Shown: positions 63,441 to 64,000 of the stretch, piece by piece
Layout: the number at the start of each line of letters is the position of its first letter
How positions within the stretch are numbered: position 1 is the first letter of the stretch
Assembly: GCA_943788165.1 (NCBI GenBank)
Contig: CALSPF010000002.1
Location: 696,909 to 760,908, forward strand
From: an uncultured Flavobacteriaceae bacterium
GTDB lineage: Bacteria; Bacteroidota; Bacteroidia; Flavobacteriales; Flavobacteriaceae
DNA length: 64,000 nt
Direction of reading: 5' to 3'
Notes under the pieces: generated by a model
What the model was told of the DNA's origin: nothing
The model's database searches: none
Seen by the model: the letters and a program-made list of their open reading frames with translations, nothing else
Position numbers and translations under genes: made by a program

Positions 63441-63523
63441 AACCTGACGCCTAGAATATCGGGCGATTATTCCAAGCGCAAGGTGGCTCTGCAGCTCCTT
63501 TGCGTGTTAAAAAAAAAACAAAA

Positions 63524-63568
63524 AAGCTATACCCGAACACTTGTATGCGTCGGCTCAGGGTATAGCTT
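63524..63568 (-). terminator. Terminator of pruA
   Basis: AAGCTATACCC (63524-63534) and GGGTATAGCTT (63558-63568) form an 11-bp stem with a 23-base loop. On the minus strand it is followed by TTTTTTG and a further T run, 22 bases after the pruA stop. Confidence 0.8.
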
Positions 63569-63590
63569 ATTGATGTTTTTTCTCTGAAAT

Positions 63591-64000
63591 TTATTCTCCT
63601 AAGAAAGGGTAACGGTAATTCTTCGGTGTTAACAAAGGCTCTTTGATTAAGCGTGGAGAAACCCAACGCAAGAGGTTGAGTTTTGATCCAGCTTTGTCGT
63701 TGGTTCCTGAAGCACGTGCACCGCCAAAAGGCTGTTGTCCAACAACGGCTCCTGTTGGTTTGTCATTGATATAGAAATTTCCGGCACTGTTTTCTAGGGC
63801 GACTAATGCTTCTTCGGCGGCATAGCGGTCTTTAGAGAAGATGGCACCTGTCAATGCATAAGCAGAGGTTTGATCAACCAGCTTTAAAGTAGCTGAGTAG
63901 TCTGCATCTTCATAAATATATACTGTCACCACTGGCCCGAAAAGTTCGCGTTCCATGGTGTTGTAATGTGGGTTGGTCGTCACTAAAACGGTTGGTTCAA
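63591..64000 (-). CDS. pruA: 1-Pyrroline-5-carboxylate dehydrogenase, 3' part
   Basis: The last 136 codons of an aldehyde dehydrogenase, open at the window edge (no start inside). NTMERELFGPVVTVYIYED, NFYINDKPTGAVVGQQPFGG and ARASGTNDKAGSKLNLLRW with VSPRLIKE are characteristic of the P5C dehydrogenase that oxidises glutamate semialdehyde to glutamate in proline breakdown. The catalytic Cys and Glu lie outside the window. Its product glutamate links to GltBD metabolism. A terminator follows. Confidence 0.92.
   Translation of the reverse strand, partial: EPTVLVTTNPHYNTMERELFGPVVTVYIYEDADYSATLKLVDQTSAYALTGAIFSKDRYAAEEALVALENSAGNFYINDKPTGAVVGQQPFGGARASGTNDKAGSKLNLLRWVSPRLIKEPLLTPKNYRYPFLGE

Noticed and set aside
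1..64000. Search for CRISPR arrays, insertion sequences, integrases, toxin-antitoxin or phage genes
   Set aside because: No regularly spaced repeats, transposase, recombinase or defence-gene patterns were seen. The window looks like chromosomal housekeeping DNA with a few accessory genes.

Overview
The window reads as ordinary chromosome of a marine member of the Flavobacteriia (Bacteroidetes). The grounds are protein content (GldA-type gliding ABC ATPase, NhaD antiporter, membrane pyrophosphatase, Stealth proteins, fatty acid desaturase, RhlE-type helicase), promoters of the Bacteroidetes form TTG/TTTG-N19-21-TAnnTTTG, weak or absent Shine-Dalgarno sequences, and AT-rich intergenic DNA. It is gene-dense. 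I see no insertion sequence, prophage, integrase or CRISPR array.

Layout. 1-6.0 kb: glutamate synthase gltB-gltD on the minus strand. 6.2-11.9 kb: anmK, nhaD, then exbB-exbD-tonB-like-folC. 11.9-23 kb: tRNA-Val, a coiled-coil protein that has lost its zinc-ribbon cysteines, a Nif3-like protein, lpxK, lipA, an Nramp-like carrier coupled to an ECF sigma factor, a lipoprotein-ruvC-hemW operon, an M20 dipeptidase and tRNA-Leu. 22.8-28.5 kb is the most accessory-looking part: two micro-proteins, a bestrophin-like protein, a CotH-like secreted protein, alkaline phosphatase and two convergent Stealth-type sugar-phosphate transferases. 28.5-40.2 kb: sugar aminotransferase, hydrolases, fabD-folA, thyA, a bifunctional nuclease, pdhB, hppA and a deoxynucleoside kinase. 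40.3-48.9 kb: a SAM-II riboswitch followed by a seven-gene methionine/SAM operon (metK, metX, osmC-like, metZ-like, split metH, metF). 48.9-53.7 kb: a GNAT pseudogene, gldA, a dehydrogenase, a sterol-desaturase/CDGSH fusion and an amidase lipoprotein. 53.8-57.9 kb: an aromatic amino acid operon (pheA, aminotransferase, tyrA, DAHP synthase/chorismate mutase) behind a Phe/Tyr-rich leader peptide and attenuator. 58-64 kb: a DUF975 protein, DEAD-box helicase, aspartate aminotransferase, desaturase, rsmG, a truncated thioredoxin-like gene and the 3' end of pruA, which runs off the window.

The strongest signals are two RNA switches. The metK leader holds a SAM-II-type aptamer, and its first strand is perfectly complementary over 13 nt to a downstream segment that abuts a 9-bp helix ending just before the metK start codon. 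The pheA leader encodes a 22-residue peptide with a Phe-Phe-Tyr-Phe-Phe run, an 8-nt antiterminator candidate and a 12-bp terminator, all placed as in classical ribosome-mediated attenuation. Together they tie the window's two amino acid operons to SAM and to charged Phe/Tyr tRNA.

Other points of interest are loss of all four zinc ligands in the coiled-coil protein, the desaturase-CDGSH fusion, the paired Stealth genes, two genes broken by point lesions, and five convergent gene pairs that share exactly four bases at their stop codons. All calls come from reading the sequence; no database search was run.
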